A stretch of 61,922 nucleotides of DNA, taken from contig CAKTYF010000001.1 of the NCBI GenBank assembly GCA_934631995.1, positions 1-61,922 on the forward strand, given 5' to 3'. The translations under genes were made by a program, and so were the position numbers. Position 1 is the stretch's first letter. Every line of letters starts with the position of its first letter. The notes below the pieces were generated by a model. The model was not told the DNA's origin and ran no database searches. It worked only from the letters and a program-made list of their open reading frames with translations. This DNA comes from an uncultured Eggerthellaceae bacterium (lineage in GTDB: Bacteria > Actinomycetota > Coriobacteriia > Coriobacteriales > Eggerthellaceae). Shown piece after piece: positions 16,651-25,171 of the stretch.

Positions 16651-19572
16651 ATGCGCAAATCTTCGAATCAGAACAGAAAAGAGCACGTTGAACAGGTAAA
16701 ACGCCTTTCTCGTATTGCGCTTTTAAGTGCGGTTGCGCTTGTGTTGAGCTTTGTGGAAACTATGATTCCCCTGCCAATTGCGTTCCCCGGTTTCAAGCTT
16801 GGTCTTGCAAATGTTGCTGTCTTAGTGGCGCTTTATGCAACCGATGCAAAAAGCGCAGTCTGCGTTGCTGCCGTTAAAGTGGCTGCGGCGGGATTCCTGT
16901 TCGGTTCACCCACTATGCTTGTCTATAGCGCATCGGGAACGCTGCTTGCTTTTTTAGGAATGTGGATTTTCTCTCGCGTGAGCTGGCTCGATGTTGTTCC
17001 CGTGAGCATGCTTGCCTCGCTTTTGCATGTGGCGGGGCAACTGTGCGCCGCTGCCGCGTTTCTTGCAAGCCCTGCTGTTTTGATAAACGTGCTTCCTTTA
17101 GGCGTTGCTGCTTGCGTTACCGGGTTTCTAACAGGCATGGTGGCTCGGGGCGTTCTGAACAATTTCGCGGTGCAAAATCAGACCGAACGAATGCCGGTTG
17201 ACTTATCGAATCTTGATATTTCTCCTGGCCAACTTGTTGCTTTCGTGGGAAGAAACGGAAGCGGAAAAACAACAGCGGCGCTGCAACTTGCGGGGCTGCT
17301 TGAGCAAGAGGACGGTTCCTTTTGCCTTGCTTCGGGCGATGCGTTGGTGGGTATTTCAAAAGATGCAGCGAAGAGCGCGCCGGAAAGCGCGCAGGCGGCG
17401 TACGATTTGAGCACGGCAAGGGCGGGAATTGCATTCCAAGATCCCGATGATCAAATTGTTGCGCTTTTGGTTGCAGATGACGTTGCGTTCGGTCCCGAGA
17501 ATCGCGGCATAAGCAGGGAAGAAATGCAAGATATTGTCTGCGCAAGCTTGAAGCAGGTGGGGCTTGTCGGACTGGAGGGGCATCCTATTGACCGGCTTTC
17601 GGGTGGCCAAAAGCAACGCGTTGCCGCGGCGGGGCTTCTTGCTTGCTCTTTTCCGATGCTTATTTTTGACGAAACAAGCGCCATGTTGGATAAACAGGCG
17701 CGCGCCGAGCTCATGGGTGCGTTTCGCGGGCTTTGCCGGCAGGGTATTGCGGTTGTTCTTGTTACGCAACTTGTGGAGGAAGCATTTCAGGCGGACAAGA
17801 TCGTGGTCTTTTCGGAAGGCGCTCTTGTGGCGCAGGGTGCGCCCTCTGAACTGGAAAAACAAGAGAGTGCTTTTCTTTCGTGGGGGCTTGAGCTCCCGAA
17901 ACGTCGCCAGCCTGTGCGGGGAATAACGCCGCAGCAGGCGTATTCCGCTGCTTCAGCCGCATCTGCTTCCCCGCGTGCGGCTGCGAAGAGTGCGCAGGAA
18001 GAAAAAACGCCGCTTCTTTCATGCGAAAAACTCTCTTTATCGTATGAAACGGGCAGCGTGGCGCATCGGGGCGTGTCGTGCCGGGGGCAAGATACGGAAA
18101 ACATCGCGAACGCTTTTGTTCTAGCGGACTTCAGCCTTTCTCTTTATCCGGGTCAGGTGGTGGCTCTTACGGGCTGTTCTGGCAGCGGGAAAACAACGTT
18201 GCTCCGTGCCCTGGCGGGCGAGCTAACCCCCGTGCAAGGCGCGATTTTCGTTTGCGGTGAAAACTATTGGAGCGATAAAAGAACCGTTTCGCCCGATGAG
18301 CGTCGTTTTCTGTTTGCGCAAAATGTTGGAATGTGTCCCCAGATGCCCGAGAGGGCGCTTTTTGCAAAAACGGCGTTTGAAGACGTTGCTTTTGGCGCCC
18401 GCAATAAAGGTATGACGGGCGCGCAGCTGGAATCGGCGGTTTGCGATGCGCTTGAGTTGTTTCATTTGGACCCCGAACGCGCACGCACGCAGGCGTCTTG
18501 TTCGTATTCGGGCGGAGAACAGCGGCGCATAGCCCTTGCTTCCGTTTTTGCCTGCCAGCCAAAGGTCTTGCTTTTGGATGAGCCCACGGCGGGGTTGGAT
18601 CCCGTTGAGCGAGAATCGCTTATGGCGGCTCTTATGGAGTTTGCTGCGGCGGGCGGTGCGGTTTTGTTTTCGACGCATGATGAATTTTTTGCTCGCAGAA
18701 GCGCGTTGCGCGTTGTTTGCTTGGATGAACCTGCGGCGGGCGCTTCTGAAGGCGCTGTGTCCAACGGCGCGGCTTCAGGTCAGGTTACGCAGTCTTGCTC
18801 GGATAACCCTTCGAAGCCCCTTCCGTTTGGCGTGTTTCGCGAGAGCAACTCTTTTGCGCACCAATTGCATCCAGCTACCAAAATCGTATTCTGCCTGTTT
18901 TTGATGGTGGGCGGTTTTTGTTTGAGCGGACCTATTGGCATGGGCGCCTTGGCGTCTGTCAGTGTGGCCTCTCTCCTTGCTGCTCGTATTTCAATGCGTC
19001 AAACAGGGGCTATCATCAGGCCGTTTTTGCCGTTGTTGGTGTTTGTTGCCGCATTTAATCTTCTTTTTTCGGAGCAGCTTTTTTGCGTGAGCGCCGCTTC
19101 TTTTGTTCTTGCGGCAGAAAACCTCCTTCGGTTTGTTTGCGTGCTTTTGGGATCATCCACGCTCATGTACACAACGTCTCCTACTGCGTTATCCGATGGC
19201 GTGTATCTTCTAGCTTCGCCGTTCTCGCGACGTCGGTGCAAAATTGACGATGCTGCCTGTGCTTTAGGGCTGACCTTCCGTTTCACCACGGTGTTGGTTG
19301 ATGAATTCTACCAGGTAAGAAACGCGCAGCAGGCAAAAATGGCACGTTTCGATGGCCCGCTGGTGCAGCGCTTGCGTGCGCTGGTTCCGGTGCTCACGGT
19401 GCTTTTTGTGCGAGCTTTGCGGCGCTCTGACACGTTGGCGTTGTCGTTGATTAATCGCGGGTATGGTATGGGTCAGAAAAGGTCGTGTTATCGGGTGTAT
19501 TGTTTTGGTTGGCGCGATGTAATTGCGCTCGCGCTGGGCGCGTTGCTTGTCGTTTTGGCGGTTGTTCTGTAG
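16651..19572 (+). CDS. Single-chain ECF transporter: Gx-type S-component + two EcfA ATPases + EcfT
   Basis: This 973-residue polypeptide carries what is normally encoded by four genes. Residues about 15-180 are a Gx/HepS-like membrane S-component (SRIALLSAVALVLSFVETM, FPGFKLGLANVAVL). EcfA1 follows, with Walker A GRNGSGKTT (200-208), LSGGQ (316-320) and LIFDETSAMLD. EcfA2 has GCSGSGKTT (508-516), YSGGEQRR (from 619) and LLLDEPTAGLDP. EcfT (about 735-973) starts HQLHPATK and has DEFYQVRNAQQAKMARFDG. The frame is open throughout. The start is uncertain; I prefer 16651, although in-frame GTG/ATG codons lie up to 99 bp upstream. Because it follows ApbE and FMN-binding genes, its cargo may be a flavin or a quinone precursor; that is inference. 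Confidence 0.87.
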   Translation: MRKSSNQNRKEHVEQVKRLSRIALLSAVALVLSFVETMIPLPIAFPGFKLGLANVAVLVALYATDAKSAVCVAAVKVAAAGFLFGSPTMLVYSASGTLLAFLGMWIFSRVSWLDVVPVSMLASLLHVAGQLCAAAAFLASPAVLINVLPLGVAACVTGFLTGMVARGVLNNFAVQNQTERMPVDLSNLDISPGQLVAFVGRNGSGKTTAALQLAGLLEQEDGSFCLASGDALVGISKDAAKSAPESAQAAYDLSTARAGIAFQDPDDQIVALLVADDVAFGPENRGISREEMQDIVCASLKQVGLVGLEGHPIDRLSGGQKQRVAAAGLLACSFPMLIFDETSAMLDKQARAELMGAFRGLCRQGIAVVLVTQLVEEAFQADKIVVFSEGALVAQGAPSELEKQESAFLSWGLELPKRRQPVRGITPQQAYSAASAASASPRAAAKSAQEEKTPLLSCEKLSLSYETGSVAHRGVSCRGQDTENIANAFVLADFSLSLYPGQVVALTGCSGSGKTTLLRALAGELTPVQGAIFVCGENYWSDKRTVSPDERRFLFAQNVGMCPQMPERALFAKTAFEDVAFGARNKGMTGAQLESAVCDALELFHLDPERARTQASCSYSGGEQRRIALASVFACQPKVLLLDEPTAGLDPVERESLMAALMEFAAAGGAVLFSTHDEFFARRSALRVVCLDEPAAGASEGAVSNGAASGQVTQSCSDNPSKPLPFGVFRESNSFAHQLHPATKIVFCLFLMVGGFCLSGPIGMGALASVSVASLLAARISMRQTGAIIRPFLPLLVFVAAFNLLFSEQLFCVSAASFVLAAENLLRFVCVLLGSSTLMYTTSPTALSDGVYLLASPFSRRRCKIDDAACALGLTFRFTTVLVDEFYQVRNAQQAKMARFDGPLVQRLRALVPVLTVLFVRALRRSDTLALSLINRGYGMGQKRSCYRVYCFGWRDVIALALGALLVVLAVVL

Positions 19573-19793
19573 GGCAACGGCGCGCCTGCTCCTTCCGTTC
19601 CTCGGATTTCCCCCTAGTGCTTACCGTTTAACTTCCCGTTTTCCAGGTTCAATTTCGCGGAAACATGGTATAGATATCTGTATTTTCTATGCTACTGGTG
19701 TTTGCTGGTCGGACAGATGCGTGGCCTATGAGAATAATACAGGAATGCACTGCGCACTTGAGACGCTTAAAGCAAACAGAAGGGAAGACCGTC

Positions 19794-22700
19794 ATGAGCG
19801 AGATTAAGCACATCAAGAGGGTCCTTGTTGCCAACCGAGGCGAGATTGCGATTCGCATCATTCGCGCTTGCAAAGAGTTGGGCATCAGAACCATCGCGAT
19901 TTATTCGGAGGAGGACAAGACTGCCCTGTTCCGAACAAAGGCCGATGAAGCGTACCAGATTGGCAAGGGAAAGGCTCCCGTTGCCGCGTATCTTGCTATC
20001 GATGAGATCATTGCTCTGGCAAAGGCGAAAGGCGCTGACGCAATTCATCCTGGCTATGGTTTCTTGTCTGAGAATCCCGATTTCGCGCAGGCATGCGAGA
20101 ACGCGGGCATTGAGTTCATTGGCCCCACTTCGCACATGATGAACCAGCTGGGCGATAAGATTCAGTCGAAGATCGTTGCCGATGAAGTGGGCGTTCCTAC
20201 CATTCCGGGTGTCGAAAAGGCAATCGAAAGCGATCAGGAAGCTATCGATTTCGCAAACAAATGCGGCTACCCCATTATCTTGAAGGCAGCAGCGGGCGGC
20301 GGCGGACGCGGTATGCGCGTTGTGCGCGACCAGGCCAATTTGCTGAACGAGTACCACACCGCAAAGAGCGAAGCGGCAAAAGCGTTCGGCAACGACGACA
20401 TTTTCATTGAGAAATACATCGAGAACCCCAAGCACATTGAGGTTCAGATTCTGGGCGACAAATACGGCAACATCGTGCATCTTTTTGAGCGCGACTGCTC
20501 CATTCAGCGCCGCCACCAGAAGGTTATCGAGTTCACGCCTTCTTTGTGCCTGACCGAGGAGCAGCGCCAGTCTATCTGCGAAGATGCTCTGAAAATCGCG
20601 CGCTTCGTGAACTATCGCAGCGCGGGTACCGTGGAGTTCTTGCTGGACAAAGACGGCAACCATTACTTCATTGAGATGAATCCGCGCATTCAGGTAGAGC
20701 ACACCGTGACCGAATGCGTTACGGGCATCGACATCGTGCAAGACCAGATTCTTATTGCGCAAGGCTATGCGCTTGACTCCGATGAGATCAACATTCCTTC
20801 GCAGGAAAGCATTTCGGTGCGCGGTTATGCCATTCAGTGCCGCATTACCACGGAAGATCCCGCTATGGGCTTCATTCCCGACACGGGCTTTTTGGAGCTG
20901 TACCGCACTGCTTCTGGCAATGGCATTCGCTTGGACGGCGGCAACGGCTTCACCGGTTCCACCATTTCGCCGTATTACGACAGCTTGCTGGTAAAGGTGT
21001 CTGCTTACGCTAACCGCTTTGACGATGCCCGTCGCAAGGCCATTCGTGCGCTGGAAGAAGCCGAGATCAAGGGCATCAAAACGAACACGGCGTTCATTTT
21101 AAACGTGCTCAATCACCCCACGTTCATTGCGGGCAACTGCGACACGGGCTTCATTGAGGCCAACCCCGAGCTTACGACCATTCGCCCGATGATTGACCGC
21201 GAAGTCAAGGTGCTCAACCATATTGGCAACGTGGTGGTCAACCAGACGCATGGCAAGAAGCCGAACTTCAACGTGCCCACGTACCCCGAGATTCCGAAAG
21301 AGACCATTGCTTCTTTGAGCGGCACCAAGCAGATGCTTGACGAGCATGGCCCCGAGTACGTGTCGAAATGGGTGCTTGACCAGAAGAAACTGCTTATCAC
21401 CGATACCACCATGCGTGATGCGCATCAGTCCCTTATGGCCACGCGCATGAGGACCGTCGACATGGTGAAGATCGCTCCCGCGGTTGCGCTGTACGAGAAA
21501 GACGCGTTCTCGCTGGAAATGTGGGGCGGCGCAACGTTCGACACGGCGTATCGCTTCCTGAAGGAATCGCCGTGGCGTCGTTTGGAAATGCTGCGCGAGC
21601 TTATCCCCAACGTTGCATTCCAAATGCTGCTGCGCGGCGCGAATGCGGTGGGTTACAAGAACTACCCCGACAACGTGATTCGCGAGTTCGTGAAGCAGTC
21701 CGCGAAGGATGGCATTGACGTTTTCCGCGTGTTTGACTCGCTGAACTGGATTCCTGGTATGGAAGTCGCGCTGGACGAAGTGCTCAACCAGGGCAAAATT
21801 GCCGAGGCAACCATTTGCTACACGGGCGACATTCTGGATGCCAGCCGCGAGAAGTACAACTTGGATTACTACATTCGCATGGCACGCGAGCTGGAGAAGC
21901 GCGGTGCGCATATTATTGGCATTAAGGATATGTCGGGCCTGTTGAAGCCGAATGCTGCTTATCGCTTGATTCGTGCTTTGAAGGACGAAATCGCACTGCC
22001 TATTCATTTGCATACGCATGACACCAGCGGTAATGGCGTGGCAACGTGCCTGATGGCAGCGCAAGCTGGCGTTGATATCATCGACGCAGCCATTAGCAGC
22101 ATGTCTGGTTTGACTTCGCAGCCTTCGCTGAACTCCATTATTGCGGCGCTTGAGCGCAGCGAACGCGATACGGGCATTGACTTGGATGGCTTGCAGGTTA
22201 TTGCCGATTACTGGTCGGATGTACGTCCGGTGTATAAGGATTTCGAGTCCGATTTGCAGGCAGCATCTGCGGAAATCTACAAGTACGAGATTCCGGGCGG
22301 TCAGTACACCAACCTGAAACCTCAGGTGGAAAGCTTTGGTTTGGGACACAAGTTCCAAGAAGTCAAGGATATGTACAAGTCCGTCAACATGATGCTGGGC
22401 GACATTGTGAAGGTTACGCCTTCTTCCAAGGCGGTTGGCGATATGGCTATCTTCATGGTGCAAAACGATTTGACGCCCGAGAACATTTTGGAGAAGGGCA
22501 AATCGCTTGACTTCCCTGATTCCATTGTGTCGTTCTTCGAGGGCATGATGGGTCAGCCTGAAGGCGGATTCCCTGCTGATCTGCAGAAAGTTGTTTTGAA
22601 AGATCGCAAGCCCATTACGTGCCGTCCAGGCGAATTGCTTGATCCGGAAGACTTCGAGTACATTTCGAACGGGCTGTATGAGCACTTTGGCCTGGAGCCC

Positions 22701-23237
22701 GATATGCACCACATTATCAGCTACGCCATGTATCCCAAGGTTTATACGGATTACATGACCGCACTGAGCAAAGATGGTCGCTTCAGCATGATGGGCTCCG
22801 ACGTGTTCTTCCATGGTCTGCGCGAAGGCGAGACGAGCGAAGTCATGCTGGAAGAAGGACGAATCCTGGTCATTCGCCTTGTTGAGATTCATGAGCCCGA
22901 TAAGGAAGGCTACCGCGACGTTGATTTCGAGGTCGATGGAAATCGTCGTAGCGTGCGCATTAAAGATGATGCTGCGGCTGCTGTTGTTTCCGGTGCATCG
23001 CAGCGCATTGCCGACGAGAACAACGATATGGAAGTGGGCGCGAACATTCCGGGCAACATCGTGAAGGTGCTGGTGCGCGTGGGCGAAGTTGTCGAAGAGG
23101 GCCAGCCGATTGCCGTTATTGAAGCAATGAAGATGGAGACGAACATCATTGCCAAGGCTGCGGGCGAGATTGAAGAGGTTTTTGTCAAGGCTGGCGACCA
23201 GGTTAAAGCTGGTCAGCTGATTGCCACGTTAAAGTAA
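19794..23237 (+). CDS. pyc: Pyruvate carboxylase
   Basis: This biotin enzyme makes oxaloacetate from pyruvate, ATP and bicarbonate. The 1147-residue single chain has the full domain order: biotin carboxylase (RVLVANRGEIAIRI at the N-terminus, HPGYGFLSENPDFA, AAAGGGGRGMR, EMNPRIQVEHTVTE), carboxyltransferase (TTMRDAHQSLMATRMR, ENIFRVFDSLNW-like FRVFDSLNWI, HLHTHDTSGNG, DAAISSMSGLTSQPS) and a C-terminal biotinyl domain with EAMKMET. The ATG at 19794 follows AAGGGAAG and gives the standard length; an upstream in-frame ATG is unlikely. No partner gene is adjacent, as expected for the alpha4 type. Confidence 0.95.
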   Translation: MSEIKHIKRVLVANRGEIAIRIIRACKELGIRTIAIYSEEDKTALFRTKADEAYQIGKGKAPVAAYLAIDEIIALAKAKGADAIHPGYGFLSENPDFAQACENAGIEFIGPTSHMMNQLGDKIQSKIVADEVGVPTIPGVEKAIESDQEAIDFANKCGYPIILKAAAGGGGRGMRVVRDQANLLNEYHTAKSEAAKAFGNDDIFIEKYIENPKHIEVQILGDKYGNIVHLFERDCSIQRRHQKVIEFTPSLCLTEEQRQSICEDALKIARFVNYRSAGTVEFLLDKDGNHYFIEMNPRIQVEHTVTECVTGIDIVQDQILIAQGYALDSDEINIPSQESISVRGYAIQCRITTEDPAMGFIPDTGFLELYRTASGNGIRLDGGNGFTGSTISPYYDSLLVKVSAYANRFDDARRKAIRALEEAEIKGIKTNTAFILNVLNHPTFIAGNCDTGFIEANPELTTIRPMIDREVKVLNHIGNVVVNQTHGKKPNFNVPTYPEIPKETIASLSGTKQMLDEHGPEYVSKWVLDQKKLLITDTTMRDAHQSLMATRMRTVDMVKIAPAVALYEKDAFSLEMWGGATFDTAYRFLKESPWRRLEMLRELIPNVAFQMLLRGANAVGYKNYPDNVIREFVKQSAKDGIDVFRVFDSLNWIPGMEVALDEVLNQGKIAEATICYTGDILDASREKYNLDYYIRMARELEKRGAHIIGIKDMSGLLKPNAAYRLIRALKDEIALPIHLHTHDTSGNGVATCLMAAQAGVDIIDAAISSMSGLTSQPSLNSIIAALERSERDTGIDLDGLQVIADYWSDVRPVYKDFESDLQAASAEIYKYEIPGGQYTNLKPQVESFGLGHKFQEVKDMYKSVNMMLGDIVKVTPSSKAVGDMAIFMVQNDLTPENILEKGKSLDFPDSIVSFFEGMMGQPEGGFPADLQKVVLKDRKPITCRPGELLDPEDFEYISNGLYEHFGLEPDMHHIISYAMYPKVYTDYMTALSKDGRFSMMGSDVFFHGLREGETSEVMLEEGRILVIRLVEIHEPDKEGYRDVDFEVDGNRRSVRIKDDAAAAVVSGASQRIADENNDMEVGANIPGNIVKVLVRVGEVVEEGQPIAVIEAMKMETNIIAKAAGEIEEVFVKAGDQVKAGQLIATLK

Positions 23238-23271
23238 GTATTGCCAGGTGCCCGAATGGGGCGTCTGCTGA

Positions 23272-23316
23272 CGAAAGCCACCTGGGGCATGTTGCCACGG
23301 GCGGCTTTCGCTTTTT
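23272..23316 (+). terminator. Probable terminator of pyc
   Basis: An 8-bp stem (CGAAAGCC at 23272-23279, GGCTTTCG at 23303-23310) is followed by CTTTTTC. The 23-nt loop can itself pair, and an alternative pairing with CCAGGTG at 23244-23250 is possible. It lies 35 bp after the pyc stop. Confidence 0.6.
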
Positions 23317-23494
23317 CGGACGAATGTTGCGGCGCGATTGCTGCTGATGCTGCGATTGGTGGCGGCTGACGGCGCGGCTGGTGCGGCCGGCGGCGCCGAG
23401 GCTGCGAGCAGGGGCGAATCGCGCGGTTGCGATGCGGCTGGCGCGGGCGGACTGTGCGGCTGCGTAGCTGCGACCAACGAACAAAAGGATATCT

Positions 23495-25171
23495 ATGAGT
23501 GAGAGAGACATCATCTATGTGACGGGGCACAGGCACCCCGATACCGACTCGGTAGCGGCGGCGATTGCCTACGCCTTCTTCAAGAAAACCATGGGGCAGC
23601 GCGCGGTGGCTTGTCGTTTGGGCGCGCTAAACGCCGAATCGAAGTACTTGCTGGATCGTTTTGGCTTTTCGGAGCCGCTCCTTTTGACGGATGCGCGCGT
23701 GCGCATGGACGAGATAAAGCTTGATCCCGTTATGAGCATCGGGCAGGGTGCGACCATTCTTGAAGCAATGGAGCACATGCAAAAAGAGGATCGCACGTAT
23801 TGCGGCGTGGTGGATGAAGAAGGCCGCTTGCTGGGTCTTGTTACGAAAAATGATATGGGTTCGGTCGGCTTGGGTGACACCGATCTTGACCGAGGACTTT
23901 TGGCGAATACGTCCGTCAAGAATATCGCAAAAGCAATAAACGGCACTGTCATCTGCGATAACGATGAAAAGCACTTGAATGGTCGTGTGTCGTTCATTGC
24001 GCAAACGTCCGATGCGAACCTTGATCGTTACGATATTCGCGACCGCATTGTTATCATTGGTAACGATGCGAATGCGCAGCGTCAGGTCATTAAAAACGGT
24101 GCAGGCTTGCTTATTGTTGTGTGGACAGGCGGCATTGAGGACGATGTGGTGGCGCTTGCTTCTGAACACCATTGTCCCATTATCGTTTCCGGTCACGGCG
24201 GCATGAACACGTCGCGCTATCTGTACTGCGCTCCTTCGGTTGATCAGATTATGACACCGCTGGATAAGCTTGTGGTGTTCAAGGGAAACGAGCTTGCCGA
24301 AGATGTTGCGGCAAAAATGCTGAAGAGTCGCTATCACGTATACCCGGTGGTGGATGCCGAGCAGCGCTTGATTGGCTATGCTTCCCGTTATCACATCATG
24401 AACTGCGAAAACAAGCAGATTATCATGGTTGATCACAACGAGTTCTCGCAATCGGTCCGCGCAATTGAGAAGGCGCGCGTGCTGGAGGTTATCGATCATC
24501 ACCGCATCAACGACTTCTCGTCGCTGCGTCCGGTGTCGTTCAGAAATGAGATTGTTGGTAGTACGTCTACCATTATCGCGACGATTTTCCGCGAAAACCA
24601 GATTCCTATCCCGCAGAACCTTGCCGGCCTTTTGCTGGGTGCGCTGTTGTCTGACACCATGGACTTCTTGTCGCCCACAACCACCGAGAAGGACCGCAAA
24701 ACTGCCGACATTCTGGCCGCGCTGGCAGACGTTGACCTGGAGGACTTCGCGCGCGACATGTTTACCGTGACCGCGAACACCGAAGGTAAAACGGTGAGCG
24801 AAATGATCAACCAGGATGTGAAGGTATACGACATTCACGGCTGCAAGACGTCGATTTCCCAGATTGTTGTGCCGTCGGCTAAGCAGCTGCCGTTTGAACC
24901 GAACGCTATCCAGCAGGATTTGGAAGTGTATGCGGGCAAAAAGCAGTTTGACCTGGCAGTTGCTGTGTTTACGAGCATTCTTGATAACGGTTCCGTTGTG
25001 TATGCAGCGGGAAATCGCGCTCCTTGGGCATCCGAGGCGTTTCCTGACCCATCCGTTTGCGCAGAAGAACAGGTCGAACAGACGGAAGAGCATCCGTTCC
25101 AGCCCGAGCTTTTGTCGCGTAAGCAGCAGATTTTGCCCCGTTTGAGCGAGATTATCGCGCAATATCAGTAA
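23495..25171 (+). CDS. ppaC: Manganese-dependent inorganic pyrophosphatase with CBS and DRTGG regulatory domains
   Basis: This family II (DHH-type) PPase hydrolyses pyrophosphate in the cytosol. The 558-residue length fits the regulated CBS form rather than the short ~310-residue enzyme. The catalytic DHH part is split: GHRHPDTDS (11-18) at the N-terminus and VDHNE plus IDHHRI after the insert, with a C-terminal DHHA2 domain. The insert holds two CBS repeats (DPVMSIGQGATILEAMEHM and IMTPLDKLVVFKGNELAED) around a DRTGG-like domain, which in known enzymes bind adenine nucleotides to control activity. AAAAGGAT precedes the ATG. Its 3' end overlaps the convergent LuxR-type gene by 7 bp. Confidence 0.94.
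   Translation: MSERDIIYVTGHRHPDTDSVAAAIAYAFFKKTMGQRAVACRLGALNAESKYLLDRFGFSEPLLLTDARVRMDEIKLDPVMSIGQGATILEAMEHMQKEDRTYCGVVDEEGRLLGLVTKNDMGSVGLGDTDLDRGLLANTSVKNIAKAINGTVICDNDEKHLNGRVSFIAQTSDANLDRYDIRDRIVIIGNDANAQRQVIKNGAGLLIVVWTGGIEDDVVALASEHHCPIIVSGHGGMNTSRYLYCAPSVDQIMTPLDKLVVFKGNELAEDVAAKMLKSRYHVYPVVDAEQRLIGYASRYHIMNCENKQIIMVDHNEFSQSVRAIEKARVLEVIDHHRINDFSSLRPVSFRNEIVGSTSTIIATIFRENQIPIPQNLAGLLLGALLSDTMDFLSPTTTEKDRKTADILAALADVDLEDFARDMFTVTANTEGKTVSEMINQDVKVYDIHGCKTSISQIVVPSAKQLPFEPNAIQQDLEVYAGKKQFDLAVAVFTSILDNGSVVYAAGNRAPWASEAFPDPSVCAEEQVEQTEEHPFQPELLSRKQQILPRLSEIIAQYQ

Noticed and set aside
21099..22892. A 597-codon open frame antisense to pyc
   Set aside because: Shadow of the carboxyltransferase region of pyruvate carboxylase, with no start signals or motifs.
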